DNA of 64,000 nt from Zoogloea sp. 1C4 (GCF_009469605.1 NZ_SSXU01000014.1:1-64000); one strand, 5' to 3'; shown: positions 44,919-53,579, counted from the stretch's first letter. A program made the numbers and translations. The notes: a model not told the origin generated them from the letters alone.

Positions 44919-45611
44919 ATGAGTAACGACAAGATCGACATCCCCGGCCTGCTGAGCCGGATGCCCCTGTTCAGCGCCCTGTCGCCCGAAGACCTCGCCC
45001 ACATGGCGGCGGCCTCGCGGGAAAAGCGCCTGCAGAAAGGCGAACGGCTGTTCCAGCGGGGCGAACACCCCAAGGGTTTCTTCCTGGTCGTGTGGGGGCA
45101 GATCAAGCTGGCCTTCACCTCGGCCCAGGGCAACGAGAAGGTCGTCGAGATCCTCGGCCCGCTGCAGAGCTTCGGCGAGGCGGTGATGTTCCTCGACCAA
45201 CCCTATCCGGTGCTCGGCGAGGCGCTCTCCGACACCCTGCTGCTGCACATCGGCGCGGGCGCGGTGTTCGACCAGATCGAGCAGGACCCGCGCTTTGCCC
45301 GCAAGCTGCTGGCGGGCATGTCGATCCGCCTGCACTCGATGGTGCGCGACGTGGAATCCTACGCGCTGCGCTCGTCCACCCAGCGGGTCATCGGCTACCT
45401 GCTGCAGCTGGCCGAAAGCGCCCCCTGCGCGCCGGGCGGGCGTCATGAGGTGGAGCTGCCCACCAGCAAGCAGGTGATCGCCTCGCGCCTGAGCCTGACC
45501 CCGGAAACCCTCTCGCGCATCTTCCACGAGCTGTCCGAAGCCGGCCTGATCTCGGTGCAGGGCAAGCACATCGTGATCCACGACGCCGCCAAGCTGGCCC
45601 TCCACGACTGA
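44919..45611 (+). CDS. Crp/Fnr family regulator, Dnr-like
   Basis: 230 aa. The cyclic-nucleotide-binding-fold domain (15-130) is followed by a winged helix with S-K-Q-V-I-A-S-R-L-S-L-T-P-E-T-L-S-R near 190. There is no N-terminal Cys cluster, so it is not an iron-sulfur Fnr. Context (nnrS, nirJ, nirN, DUF2249) points to a Dnr/Nnr-type NO-responsive activator that would bind TTGAT-N4-ATCAA boxes, such as those at 45932 and 49249. Confidence 0.88.
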   Translation: MSNDKIDIPGLLSRMPLFSALSPEDLAHMAAASREKRLQKGERLFQRGEHPKGFFLVVWGQIKLAFTSAQGNEKVVEILGPLQSFGEAVMFLDQPYPVLGEALSDTLLLHIGAGAVFDQIEQDPRFARKLLAGMSIRLHSMVRDVESYALRSSTQRVIGYLLQLAESAPCAPGGRHEVELPTSKQVIASRLSLTPETLSRIFHELSEAGLISVQGKHIVIHDAAKLALHD

Positions 45612-45620
45612 AACACAGCC

Positions 45621-45860
45621 TCAGGCGGCGGCCGCGTGGCGGATGTGGATGTGAAACTCCCCGCCGTCCGTGGCCTCGGTGCGATGGGTGTAGCCGTTGC
45701 GCCGCAGGATGTCGTACAGCGGCCCCGGCTCCCGATAAAGCATCAGGATCACCTCGCCGTCCGGCGGCAAGGTGTCGAGGGCCTCGAGGGTAAGGTTGAG
45801 GGGTTCCGGCGGCATCAGACCGCGGGCGTCGACAATGATGGGCGTGGTGATATCGGTCAT
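45621..45860 (-). CDS. DUF2249 domain protein
   Basis: 79 aa. V-D-A-R-G-L-M-P-P-E-P-L, P-D-G-E-V-I-L-M-L-Y-R-E-P and G-Y-T-H-R-T-E fit DUF2249, a TusA-like small domain often linked to denitrification or hemerythrin genes. Its function is unknown. An in-frame start 42 nt upstream is possible. A TTGAGCGCGGTCAA box lies about 72 nt upstream of the start. Confidence 0.82.
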   Translation of the reverse strand: MTDITTPIIVDARGLMPPEPLNLTLEALDTLPPDGEVILMLYREPGPLYDILRRNGYTHRTEATDGGEFHIHIRHAAAA

Positions 45861-45931
45861 GGGATGCTCTGGAAAAAGTGGCGGAAACGCCGGTGCGGAC
45901 ACCAGATTGGCCCAATCGCCCCCAGTGAACC

Positions 45932-45945
45932 TTGAGCGCGGTCAA
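45932..45945 (-). promoter_or_regulatory. Possible Fnr/Dnr box upstream of the DUF2249 gene
   Basis: TTGAGCGCGGTCAA is a palindrome with TTGA and TCAA at the right spacing and two symmetric mismatches to TTGATnnnnATCAA. Centred 78 nt upstream of the DUF2249 start, it could place a promoter at about 45897. It could also serve the divergent gene at 46033. Confidence 0.5.
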
Positions 45946-46032
45946 GCTGATGAACGGTTGGCGTGGTGCAGGTCGCATACGAAGGCCCGGAATGGGTGAT
46001 AAATTCGCGGCCATGCCGAATGAGACGCAATC

Positions 46033-46389
46033 GTGAAGGAAGGTTCCGCCCTGCTCGCCGCCCTGGCCCTGGCGGCGGGAATCGCCTATTGGTCCGATCA
46101 CTTCCGCACGGACGGCTGGAGCGCCGCCCCGCAGACGGAGAGCCCCTTCCCCCACCAGCAGACGGCCGCCCGCTCGCCCAGCCCGGTGCCGCCACCAGCC
46201 GCGCCCGAACGCCTGGAAGTCCACGCTGCCAGCGACGCCACCGACAAGGCCGCCCTGTGCGCCGAGCTGCAGGAAGTGATCGAGGGCGTGGACGCTGCGC
46301 TCCTCCACCCCCAATCGCCGGGCTCCGCCGAACAACTTCTCAACCGCCGCCGGACCTACGTGGAAAAACGGATGGCGCTGGGCTGCTGA
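46033..46389 (+). CDS. Small putative periplasmic protein of unknown function
   Basis: 118 aa from a GTG. Residues 5-22 are hydrophobic (signal or membrane anchor), then a Pro-rich linker (S-P-S-P-V-P-P-P-A-A-P) and a helical C-terminus with two Cys, one being the last residue. No family recognised. Convergent with nirN, 15 nt between stops. Confidence 0.6.
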   Translation: MKEGSALLAALALAAGIAYWSDHFRTDGWSAAPQTESPFPHQQTAARSPSPVPPPAAPERLEVHAASDATDKAALCAELQEVIEGVDAALLHPQSPGSAEQLLNRRRTYVEKRMALGC

Positions 46390-46404
46390 TGGCCCGCCTG
46401 GCCC

Positions 46405-47958
46405 TCAGTGGCTGGTGCCTTCCGAACGCTGGATCTTGTTGAAGAGGTTGTACTTGCCGATGGGCTTGCTGGCGGGCAGGCGCTTGATTTCCTTGAAGGT
46501 GCTGGCGTCGAGGAAGATCAGCGCGCCGTCCTTCTCCATCAGGCTGGCGATCACGTAGCGGCCGTAGCGGTCGAACTCCACATGGGCGAAGGTCTTGCCC
46601 GGCTCGCGCACCTGGGCCACCACCTTCATCTGCTGCTTGTCGATGACCTGCAGGGTGTCCTTCGCCGTCGGGCTCATCATCGAATCGACCCACGCGTAGG
46701 GGCTCTTCTCGTGGCTGCGCAGGAAGAAACCCGGGCCCAGCGTGGGGATCGTCGCCAGCGTCTGCCAGTTCTGCATGTCGATCACGCTCACCTGGGCGTC
46801 CTTCAGGTTGGTGCTCGCCACCACCCGGCGCCCGTCGCGCAGCCACGAGATGCCGGAGCCCAGGTGCGGCATGCCGGGCAGATCCAGCGCGGCGATGGGG
46901 CGGCGCACGTCGAGGTTGATCACCTGCCCGCGGCCTTCGCGGCTGGCGCCGACCAGGTTGGCGTAATCCTGGGTGAAGAAGAAGTCGTCCAGCGGCACGT
47001 CGAGCATGGTGCGGCGCGGGTTGAGGTAACCCGGCGTGGCGATGGCCTCGCCCATCTTGTAGTCGTGCACGTAGCCGTTGAAGAAGGGCTTGGCGGCCGG
47101 GTCGTACGAGACTTCCCAGATCTCCGGCAGGTCCTTCAGGCCGACGATGAAGCTCTTGCGCGGGGCGGCGTCGTACACGGCCGAGATGCGCGACGCGGCG
47201 TCGCCCTTGAGGTTGCGCCCGTCGATGACCTTGAGCAGCTTGAGATCGGCATCGAAGATCACCAGATTGCCCGGCAGGTAGTTGGCCACCGCAACAAAGC
47301 GCCCGTCGGACGACACCGCCGCGTTGCGGGTGTTGATGCCAGCGCGCACCTCGGCGACGACCTTCAGGTTCCAGATGTCGAACTTGCTCACCCAGCCATC
47401 CCGCGACGCGAAGAACACGTAGCGGCCGTCCGGCGTGAACTTCGGCCCGCCGTGCAGCGCGTAGCGCGACGGGAAGCGGAAGATCCGCTCCATGCGGTCG
47501 CCGTCGAGCACGCTCACGTGGTGATCGCCAGCCTCGACGACGATGAACAGGTTCATCGGGTCGGCCTTGGCCACGTCGCCCTGGCGCGCGTCGGGCAGGC
47601 TGCCGGGCGGGAAGGGCTCGGTGCGCGAGGCGCGGATGTCGGCCTCGCTCCAACTGGGCGCGGGGCTCACCGGCGAGTAGATCCAGCCGGCCAGGGCGTC
47701 GATCTCGTCGGGCTGCAGCGTCTGGCCGAAGGGCGGCATCTGGGTGGCGGCGCGGCCTTCACGGATGGTGGCGACCGCGTCCTTGCGCTTGAGGCGTTCG
47801 AGGCTCTCGGGCAGCAGCGCCGGGCCCATGCCGCCCAGGCGTCCGGCGCCGTGGCAGCTCAGGCAGTGCTGAGTGTAGAGCGCGGGGGCGTCGGCGGCGG
47901 CGCTAGCGCCGGAGAAAGCCAGGGTGGCGAGGGTGAGGATGGAGAGCAGGCGTTTCAT
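46405..47958 (-). CDS. nirN: NirN-type c/d1 protein (dihydro-heme d1 dehydrogenase)
   Basis: 517 aa. Signal peptide (M-K-R-L-L-S-I-L-T-L-A, cleavage after A-S-A-A), then a cytochrome c domain with C-L-S-C-H near residue 33 and distal M-P-P-F. An eight-bladed d1-type beta-propeller follows (V-L-D-G-D-R, K-F-T-P-D-G-R-Y-V, R-N-A-A-V-S-S-D-G-R-F-V). Length and the c plus d1 plan fit NirN, the enzyme finishing heme d1, better than NirF (no cytochrome c) or NirS (longer). nirJ lies 39 nt upstream; nirS is not in the window. Confidence 0.85.
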   Translation of the reverse strand: MKRLLSILTLATLAFSGASAAADAPALYTQHCLSCHGAGRLGGMGPALLPESLERLKRKDAVATIREGRAATQMPPFGQTLQPDEIDALAGWIYSPVSPAPSWSEADIRASRTEPFPPGSLPDARQGDVAKADPMNLFIVVEAGDHHVSVLDGDRMERIFRFPSRYALHGGPKFTPDGRYVFFASRDGWVSKFDIWNLKVVAEVRAGINTRNAAVSSDGRFVAVANYLPGNLVIFDADLKLLKVIDGRNLKGDAASRISAVYDAAPRKSFIVGLKDLPEIWEVSYDPAAKPFFNGYVHDYKMGEAIATPGYLNPRRTMLDVPLDDFFFTQDYANLVGASREGRGQVINLDVRRPIAALDLPGMPHLGSGISWLRDGRRVVASTNLKDAQVSVIDMQNWQTLATIPTLGPGFFLRSHEKSPYAWVDSMMSPTAKDTLQVIDKQQMKVVAQVREPGKTFAHVEFDRYGRYVIASLMEKDGALIFLDASTFKEIKRLPASKPIGKYNLFNKIQRSEGTSH

Positions 47959-47997
47959 CGCACGGTTCCGATGTCAGATGGGGGCGCGGTGGGCGGA

Positions 47998-49191
47998 TCA
48001 GGCGGCCGGCTGCAGGCGCACCCACGGCTTCACCTCCAGCCGCCCGCCTTCGGCCACGCCGATCTCGGCGTTGTCGAGGTAGCAGCCGGGGTCTTCCTGC
48101 CACGGGTCGCCGGTGAGCTGCTGGGCGCGCACGCGGGTGTTGCCGTTGCACATGGCGAGGTAGCGGCACTCGGCGCAGCGGCCGGTAACAGGCCGCGGCG
48201 ACTGCTTGAGGCCGGCCATCAGCGGGTCGGAGACGTCCGTCCAGATGTCGCCGAACTTGCGCTCGCGCACGTTGCCCAGCGTGTGGTGCCACCACATGGT
48301 GTCGGGGTGCACGTTGCCCAGGTTGTCGATGTTGGCGACATTCACCCCGCTGGAGTTGCCGCCCCACTGCATCAGCTTCGCCTCGATGTGGTCGGCCCGC
48401 TCGGGGAAGCGGCGGCGCACCCACTGCACGAAGAACGGGCCGTCGGCGTCGTTGTTGCCGGTGGTGAAATCCCGGGTGAGGCCGCGCTCCTCATAGCGCC
48501 AGGCGGTCTCGAAGAGCAGCTCCATGGCGTCGCGGGTGAGGATGTGGCGGGCATCGTCGGCGCGGTTCTTGTTGCCGCGGCCGGCGTAGTTGAGGTGCGA
48601 GAAGTAGAAGCGGTCGATGCCTTCGTCCTCCACCAGTTGCAGCACGCCGGGCAGGTCAGACGCGTTGTCCTGGGTCATGGTGTAGCGCACGCCCACCTTC
48701 ACGCCCAGCGCGCGGCAGCGGCGCAGGCCGGCCAGCGAGCGGTCGAAGGCGCCGTCGAGGCGGCGGAACTTGTCGTGGGTCTCGCGGATGCCGTCGAGGC
48801 TGACGCCCACGTAGTCGAAGTCGGCGGCGGCGATGGCGTCGATGTTGCTGTCGTCGATCAGCGTGCCGTTGGACGACAGGCCCACGTAAAAGCCCATCGC
48901 CTTGGCGCGCCCGGCGATCTCGAAGATGTCGGGGCGCAGCAGCGGCTCGCCGCCGGAGAGGATGAGCACCGGCACCCGGAAGGCCTTGAGGTCGTCCATG
49001 GTGCGGAAGATCTCGTCGGTCGAAAGCTCGCCGGCGAAATCCTTGTCGGCCGAGATCGAGTAGCAGTGCTTGCAGGTGAGGTTGCAGCGGCGGATCAGGT
49101 TCCAGATCACCACCGGGCCCGGCGGGTTGCGCTTCGGCCCGATCGGCGTGGGCGCCGCGATTTCGCGGAGATAGGCGGAGATGCGGAACAT
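47998..49191 (-). CDS. nirJ: Heme d1 biosynthesis radical SAM protein
   Basis: 397 aa. I-R-R-C-N-L-T-C-K-H-C-Y-S gives the C-x3-C-x2-C cluster near residue 38; I-L-S-G-G-E-P-L-L-R follows. The C-terminal Cys-rich segment G-R-C-A-E-C-R-Y-L-A-M-C-N-G-N-T-R is the auxiliary cluster of NirJ. It removes the propionate side chains during heme d1 synthesis. The start was chosen at M-F-R-I-S-A-Y-L. An Fnr/Dnr box lies 58-71 nt upstream. Confidence 0.92.
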   Translation of the reverse strand: MFRISAYLREIAAPTPIGPKRNPPGPVVIWNLIRRCNLTCKHCYSISADKDFAGELSTDEIFRTMDDLKAFRVPVLILSGGEPLLRPDIFEIAGRAKAMGFYVGLSSNGTLIDDSNIDAIAAADFDYVGVSLDGIRETHDKFRRLDGAFDRSLAGLRRCRALGVKVGVRYTMTQDNASDLPGVLQLVEDEGIDRFYFSHLNYAGRGNKNRADDARHILTRDAMELLFETAWRYEERGLTRDFTTGNNDADGPFFVQWVRRRFPERADHIEAKLMQWGGNSSGVNVANIDNLGNVHPDTMWWHHTLGNVRERKFGDIWTDVSDPLMAGLKQSPRPVTGRCAECRYLAMCNGNTRVRAQQLTGDPWQEDPGCYLDNAEIGVAEGGRLEVKPWVRLQPAA

Positions 49192-49248
49192 GACGGCAGC
49201 CTCGGTAAGGGATGGCCCGATTGTCACCGCCGCCCGGGCGCCATGACC

Positions 49249-49262
49249 TTGACGGGTATCAA
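49249..49262 (-). promoter_or_regulatory. Fnr/Dnr-type box of nirJN
   Basis: TTGACGGGTATCAA matches TTGATnnnnATCAA with one mismatch. Centred at 49255.5, a class II site would start transcription near 49214, about 23 nt before nirJ. The Dnr-like regulator at 44919 is the natural candidate. Confidence 0.7.
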
Positions 49263-49394
49263 CGGCGCAGGGCTGATCGCACTGCGGACGGGCTCCAGCG
49301 CCGCGTTTTGTTAGCGTGGATCAAAGCGCGTCCGGCTGGCGGGGGTAAGCTGCCGATATCCGAGAAAAACACTCAACTACTCCAGCGCCACGCC

Positions 49395-49613
49395 ATGGCC
49401 AAGAAGTTTCCCCTGCACCCGAAGCACCCCGAGCGCATCTGCTGGGGCTGCGACAAGTATTGCCCGACGGACGCCCTCGCCTGCGGCAACGGCTCGGGCC
49501 GCACCCTGCACCCGGCCGAGATGCTGGGCGAAGACTGGTACACCTTCGGCGACTGGGGCCTCGACATCGACCCCGAGACCGACAGCGTGCCGCCGACCCG
49601 CGACGGAACCTGA
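49395..49613 (+). CDS. DUF3079 family protein
   Basis: 72 aa. K-K-F-P-L-H-P-K-H-P-E-R-I-C-W-G-C-D-K-Y-C and L-A-C-G-N-G-S-G-R-T are the DUF3079 signature, with four Cys suggesting a zinc or cluster site. Function unknown. Divergent from nirJ; a weak Fnr-like half site GGATCAA at 49318-49324 lies upstream. Confidence 0.82.
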   Translation: MAKKFPLHPKHPERICWGCDKYCPTDALACGNGSGRTLHPAEMLGEDWYTFGDWGLDIDPETDSVPPTRDGT

Positions 49614-49629
49614 ACCGGCCGATCCGGCG

Positions 49630-50094
49630 CTACTTCGCGCCCCAGGGCATCACCGGAACCGTCGAGATGCTGTTGGCCGGCGCACCGTCGATCAGCTTAC
49701 GGCTGATGGCGACGTACACCAGCGTGTTGTTGGCCTTGTCGAACATCCGCACGATGCGGGTTTCCTTGAACACCAGCGAGGTGTCCTCCGAGAACACCAC
49801 TTCGTTCTCGGGCAGCTTGGCCGGCAGGGTGATCGGGCCGGTCTGGCGGCAGGCCAGCGAGAACTGGGACGGGTCCTGGGCCAGCCCCAGGCTGCCCGAC
49901 ACGCCGCCGGTGCGGGCCTGGCTCACGTGGCAGGTCACGCCCGGCACCCTGGCGTCGTGGAAGGCCTCGACGCACACCTTGTGGTTGGCGCCGATGAGTT
50001 TCCAGGTGGTGGTCACGCAGCCCACCTCGTCGGCGCTGGCATGGTTGGCGGCGAGGCCGAGGACGATCGCGGCAAAGGCGTTGCGATAGCGCAT
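49630..50094 (-). CDS. creA: CreA family periplasmic protein
   Basis: 154 aa. Signal peptide M-R-Y-R-N-A-F-A-A-I-V-L-G-L-A-A with a cut near A-S-A. C-V-T-T-T-W-K-L-I-G-A-N-H-K and F-D-D/D-A-R-V-P-G-V-T-C-H are the CreA marks. Biochemical role unknown. AAGGAAG precedes the ATG. Convergent with the DUF3079 gene. Confidence 0.9.
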   Translation of the reverse strand: MRYRNAFAAIVLGLAANHASADEVGCVTTTWKLIGANHKVCVEAFHDARVPGVTCHVSQARTGGVSGSLGLAQDPSQFSLACRQTGPITLPAKLPENEVVFSEDTSLVFKETRIVRMFDKANNTLVYVAISRKLIDGAPANSISTVPVMPWGAK

Positions 50095-50178
50095 CAGGGG
50101 CTTCCTTTCTGACAGAATGGGGCACATCCGGCTGCCCGGACGGCATCCGGGCCACGCTACCATATTCCGTCGACACCC

Positions 50179-51825
50179 ATGGCCATCGTTCATCCCGCAG
50201 GCTGGCGCGAGCTGGCCGCCACCGGCGCCGCCCAGCGCGAGATCGAGACCCTCGCCCAGCTCGCTGACGGCCTCTCCGACGACTACACGATCTTCCACGG
50301 CGTGCACTGGACCCGCATCCACCAGGGCCGCCACGCCATCGTCGGCGAGATCGACTTCGCCATCGTCGGCCCCACCGGCAAGCTGCTGCTGGTCGAGCAG
50401 AAATCCGGCTTCCTGGCCGAAACCCCGGACGGCCTCGTCAAGCGCTACGGCCAGAAGGACAAGCAGGTGGCGATGCAGCTCGCCCGCAACGTGGACGCCC
50501 TCACCAACCGGCTGCGCGCCGTGTGCGAGGGCGAGCCCATCGAGGTGGACGCCCTGCTGTTCTGCCCCGACTACACCGTGCGGGCGCCCGGCACGGCCGG
50601 CATCGACCCGGCGCGCATCGTGGACGCCACCCGGCGCCAGTATCTGGTCGAGGTGATCCGCGCCATCCTGCCCGCCAGCGGCCCGCGGCTCATCAACCGG
50701 GCCAGGGTCGAGCGCTTCCTGGGCGACGTGCTGGAGCTCGTGCCCGAGGTACATGCCATCGTCGGCGAGGCCCACGCCCTGTACACCCGGCTCGCCGGCG
50801 GGCTGACCGACTGGGCGCGGCGGATCGACTTCACGCCCTTCCGCCTGCGCGTGGTGGGTACCGCCGGATCGGGCAAGACCCAGCTGGCGATGGCCGCCTA
50901 CCGGGACGCCCTGGCCGCCGGAAGGCAGCCCATGTACGTGTGCTACAACCGCCCGCTGGCCGACCACATCGCGCTGATCGCCCCGCCCGGCGGCGTGGTG
51001 GTCACCTACCACCAGCTGGCCGACCGGCTGCTGCGGGCCCGCGGCGAGGCGCCGGATTTCACCCGGCCCGATGCCTTCGCCCGCCTCGAAGCCGCCCTCG
51101 ACGACCTCCAGCCCGCCGATGCCGACCAGGTGGACGAGCTCATCATCGACGAAGGCCAGGATTTCCAGGCCGGCTGGGCCCGCAACCTGCTGCGCTTCCT
51201 GCGCCCCGGCGGCCGCGCCTGGTGGCTCGAAGACCCGCTGCAGAACCTCTACGCCCGCCCGCCGGTGGATCTGCCCGGCTGGGTCGTGCTCCACGCCGAC
51301 ACCAACTACCGCAGCCCGCGGGACATCCTCACCAGCCTCAACCGGCTGCTCCCCGGCCGCGGGGTGGAAGCCGGCAGCCCGATCGAAGGCGCCGAGGTGG
51401 AGATCATCAGCTACGCCGGCCCGGATGATCTCGCCACCGCCTCGACCCGCGCCCTCACCCGCGCCGTCGGGCTCGGCTTCAAGCGGCCGCATATCGCCCT
51501 CGTCACCTACCGGGGCCGCGAGCATTCGCTGCTCACGCCCCTCACCCGGCTGGGCAACCTCCCGCTCAAGGCGCCCACCGGCCGCTACGACCTGCTGGGC
51601 AACCCGATCCTCACCGACGGCGACATCCTCATCGACTCGGTGCACCGCTTCAAGGGCCGGGCCGCGCCCTGCGTGATCCTCACCGAGATCGACTTCACCC
51701 AGCTCGACGCCGCCGCCATCCGGCGCCTCTTCGTCGGCGCCACCCGGGCCACCCTCAAGCTGATCCTGGTGGCCACCGACAGCGCCGCCGCGGTGCTGCG
51801 CGAGCGCCTCCTGCCCGCATCCTGA
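50179..51825 (+). CDS. NERD nuclease-helicase fusion protein
   Basis: 548 aa. The N-terminal NERD-type nuclease domain has G-E-I-D-F at 56-60 and V-E-Q-K at 72-75, a D...E-x-K active site. A UvrD/SF1-like ATPase follows with Walker A G-T-A-G-S-G-K-T (227-234), I-I-D-E-G-Q-D-F (Walker B, about 322-329), N-Y-R-S and a C-terminal V-G-A-T-R-A motif. All key ATPase residues look intact. Such proteins may take part in DNA repair or phage defence; no defence partner is adjacent. The ATG at 50179 fits codon use. Confidence 0.85.
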   Translation: MAIVHPAGWRELAATGAAQREIETLAQLADGLSDDYTIFHGVHWTRIHQGRHAIVGEIDFAIVGPTGKLLLVEQKSGFLAETPDGLVKRYGQKDKQVAMQLARNVDALTNRLRAVCEGEPIEVDALLFCPDYTVRAPGTAGIDPARIVDATRRQYLVEVIRAILPASGPRLINRARVERFLGDVLELVPEVHAIVGEAHALYTRLAGGLTDWARRIDFTPFRLRVVGTAGSGKTQLAMAAYRDALAAGRQPMYVCYNRPLADHIALIAPPGGVVVTYHQLADRLLRARGEAPDFTRPDAFARLEAALDDLQPADADQVDELIIDEGQDFQAGWARNLLRFLRPGGRAWWLEDPLQNLYARPPVDLPGWVVLHADTNYRSPRDILTSLNRLLPGRGVEAGSPIEGAEVEIISYAGPDDLATASTRALTRAVGLGFKRPHIALVTYRGREHSLLTPLTRLGNLPLKAPTGRYDLLGNPILTDGDILIDSVHRFKGRAAPCVILTEIDFTQLDAAAIRRLFVGATRATLKLILVATDSAAAVLRERLLPAS

Positions 51826-51845
51826 CCTTTCCCCGGAGCTCCCGA

Positions 51846-52280
51846 ATGCCGCCCGAACCCACCCACTGCTTCACCTACGGCTCGCTGATGTGCGAAGACA
51901 TCATGGGCGCCGTGTGCGCCACCCGCGCACCCTTCGTCGCCGCCACCCTCGACGGCTTCCGGCGCTCGCCGGTGACGGACGAGGAATACCCCGGCATGGT
52001 GCCCGCCCCTGGCGAACGGGTCGAAGGCGTGCTCTACCTCGACCTGCCCGAATCCGCTTGGCCGCGCCTCGACGCGTTCGAAGGCATCGAATACAGCCGC
52101 GAGCAGGTGACGGTGCACACCGCCGACGGCCGCTCGCTCGCCGCCTGGACCTACGTCTTCAAGCCCGAATTCGCCAGCCGGCTTGGCCCCGGCGAGTGGG
52201 ATTTCCAGCGCTTCCTCGCCACCGGAAAGGCCCGCTTCACCGCCCAGTTCATGGGCTTCGACGAATCCACCCGCCCATGA
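51846..52280 (+). CDS. Gamma-glutamylcyclotransferase-like (AIG2/GGCT) protein
   Basis: 144 aa. H-C-F-T-Y-G-S-L-M near the start is the GGCT substrate-binding Y-G-S-L motif, and D-A-F-E-G-I-E-Y holds the catalytic Glu region. Cyclises gamma-glutamyl peptides or amines; exact substrate unknown. GGAGCTCCCG before the ATG contains the ribosome binding site. 20 nt after the NERD gene. Confidence 0.85.
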   Translation: MPPEPTHCFTYGSLMCEDIMGAVCATRAPFVAATLDGFRRSPVTDEEYPGMVPAPGERVEGVLYLDLPESAWPRLDAFEGIEYSREQVTVHTADGRSLAAWTYVFKPEFASRLGPGEWDFQRFLATGKARFTAQFMGFDESTRP

Positions 52281-52304
52281 AAAACGGCGGCCGCGAGGCC
52301 GCCG
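52281..52304 (-). terminator. Terminator of the PEP-CTERM gene
   Basis: CGGCGGCC pairs with GGCCGCCG across a GCGA/TCGC loop; on the minus strand it is followed by five T residues. It lies 21 nt past the stop at 52326 and also ends the convergent GGCT gene. Confidence 0.8.
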
Positions 52305-52325
52305 GACGGTTGAGCCGGGGCTGAC

Positions 52326-53237
52326 TCAGCCGCGCAAACGACGCACCCCCAACCAGCCGAGACCACTCAACATCAGGGCCAGGATGCCGGGTTCGGGCAC
52401 GGTGCCGCCGCCCGGATTGGTCGGGTCGACCACCGGGGCGAACTCGCTGTTGAACACCCAGCGCCGGATGTCGTGGTCGGCCGTCGCCGCGCCGGTGCCC
52501 GAGGTGAAGCCGACGAACGCATTGGTGGTGCCGAGCACCGACACCAGATCGACGGTGTAGCTCATCAACGCGGCCGCCGGGCGGGTGTCGTTGAGGGCCA
52601 GACGCACCTCGAGGCTGTCGGTCACGCCGTTGTAATCCACCCAGGCGTGGAAGATGCTGCCGCTGTCGAGCTGCGCCGGCAGGGTGTCAGCGCGCACCAC
52701 CGAGCACACGCTGCCAGCAAGGTTGATGCCCGCGTGGTTGCCGTTGTTGCCGTCGCAGGGGCCGTTGTCCCAGTTGTCGAACTCGACGCCCACGCTGTTG
52801 GCGAGCCCGTCGTAACCGATCCCGCCACCGCCGCCGCCAGCCGTGTTGGCCACGGTCTGCACGGTGAACACGATGCCGTCGGCGCCGCCACCGCCCTGGT
52901 TGGTGAACTGGAACTCGAAGTAGCTCGAGAAGGACGCGTCCGAAGCCAGCGAGATGGCGTTGGTCAGGAAGGCGCTGCCCGACTGGGCGTAGTTGTTGGT
53001 GAGGCGCAGCACGCGCTCGTCGCCGACATTGGGGCCGACCACGCCCATACCGCCCGTGTCGATGGTGGCGGTGACGCCGTTGAGGGTGAAGTCGGCCAGG
53101 CTGTTGAAGTTCTGCATGTTCACCAGCAGCGCGTGGGCCGGCGCCGCGGCAAACATCGCGCCGGCCACGCCCAGTGCGCCGGCAAGCTGTCGCAGGCGGG
53201 CGCCCGCGAACGTCGGAGATTCAGTGCTTCTCGACAT
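52326..53237 (-). CDS. PEP-CTERM surface protein with legume-lectin-like domain
   Basis: 303 aa. Signal peptide (L-A-G-A-L-G-V-A-G-A-M-F-A-A-A-P-A-H-A). The middle is an L-type lectin-like beta sandwich with V-E-F-D-N-W-D-N and N-N-G-N-H-A-G-I-N, typical of its metal site. The C-terminus is V-P-E-P-G-I-L-A-L-M-L-S-G-L-G-W-L then R-R-L-R-G, a PEP-CTERM sorting signal recognised by exosortase EpsH/XrtA. Expected on the cell surface or in floc matrix. GGAGG lies 7 nt before the ATG. No exosortase gene is in the window. Confidence 0.92.
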   Translation of the reverse strand: MSRSTESPTFAGARLRQLAGALGVAGAMFAAAPAHALLVNMQNFNSLADFTLNGVTATIDTGGMGVVGPNVGDERVLRLTNNYAQSGSAFLTNAISLASDASFSSYFEFQFTNQGGGGADGIVFTVQTVANTAGGGGGGIGYDGLANSVGVEFDNWDNGPCDGNNGNHAGINLAGSVCSVVRADTLPAQLDSGSIFHAWVDYNGVTDSLEVRLALNDTRPAAALMSYTVDLVSVLGTTNAFVGFTSGTGAATADHDIRRWVFNSEFAPVVDPTNPGGGTVPEPGILALMLSGLGWLGVRRLRG

Positions 53238-53303
53238 GGAAAACCCTCCCGATGCGGTCAGAAATGCGCGCGCCAGCCTTCCAGCGAGCGATATCCGGAC
53301 AGA

Positions 53304-53319
53304 CGCATAAGCCATGCCA
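53304..53319 (-). promoter_or_regulatory. Sigma-54-like promoter of the PEP-CTERM gene
   Basis: On the minus strand TGGCATGGCTTATGCG keeps the GG and GC at correct spacing and matches TGGCA-G....-TGC of the consensus (three mismatches). Start near 53292, about 55 nt before the gene. PEP-CTERM genes in flocculating bacteria are known to depend on RpoN with PrsK/PrsR, which supports this reading. Confidence 0.6.
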
Positions 53320-53504
53320 AAAAACACAAGATGCCCCTGTCCTGCCGCGAGGGTCTTGTCGCCCAAAATGGCCAAGAACGTTGAGCCATGGGCTTTTCGG
53401 GGACACGCCCGAACCATGAACCCGGTTTGGGTATTTATAAAAATCAACGATTTGAGAAAATCGTCAGACGCCCACTCTGGGCGCCCTCCAACGACCGCCG
53501 GACG

Positions 53505-53552
53505 AAAAAATGCCGCCAGGTGTTAAAAATTCCGACACCTGACGGCACTTTT
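53505..53552 (-). terminator. Strong terminator of rdgC
   Basis: On the minus strand TGCCGTCAGGTGT pairs with ACACCTGGCGGCA (one mismatch) across an A/T loop and is followed by six T residues. It starts about 30 nt past the rdgC stop and separates it from the PEP-CTERM promoter region. Confidence 0.92.
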
Positions 53553-53579
53553 GATTGACGCCGGCTGCCCGGCTGCGGG

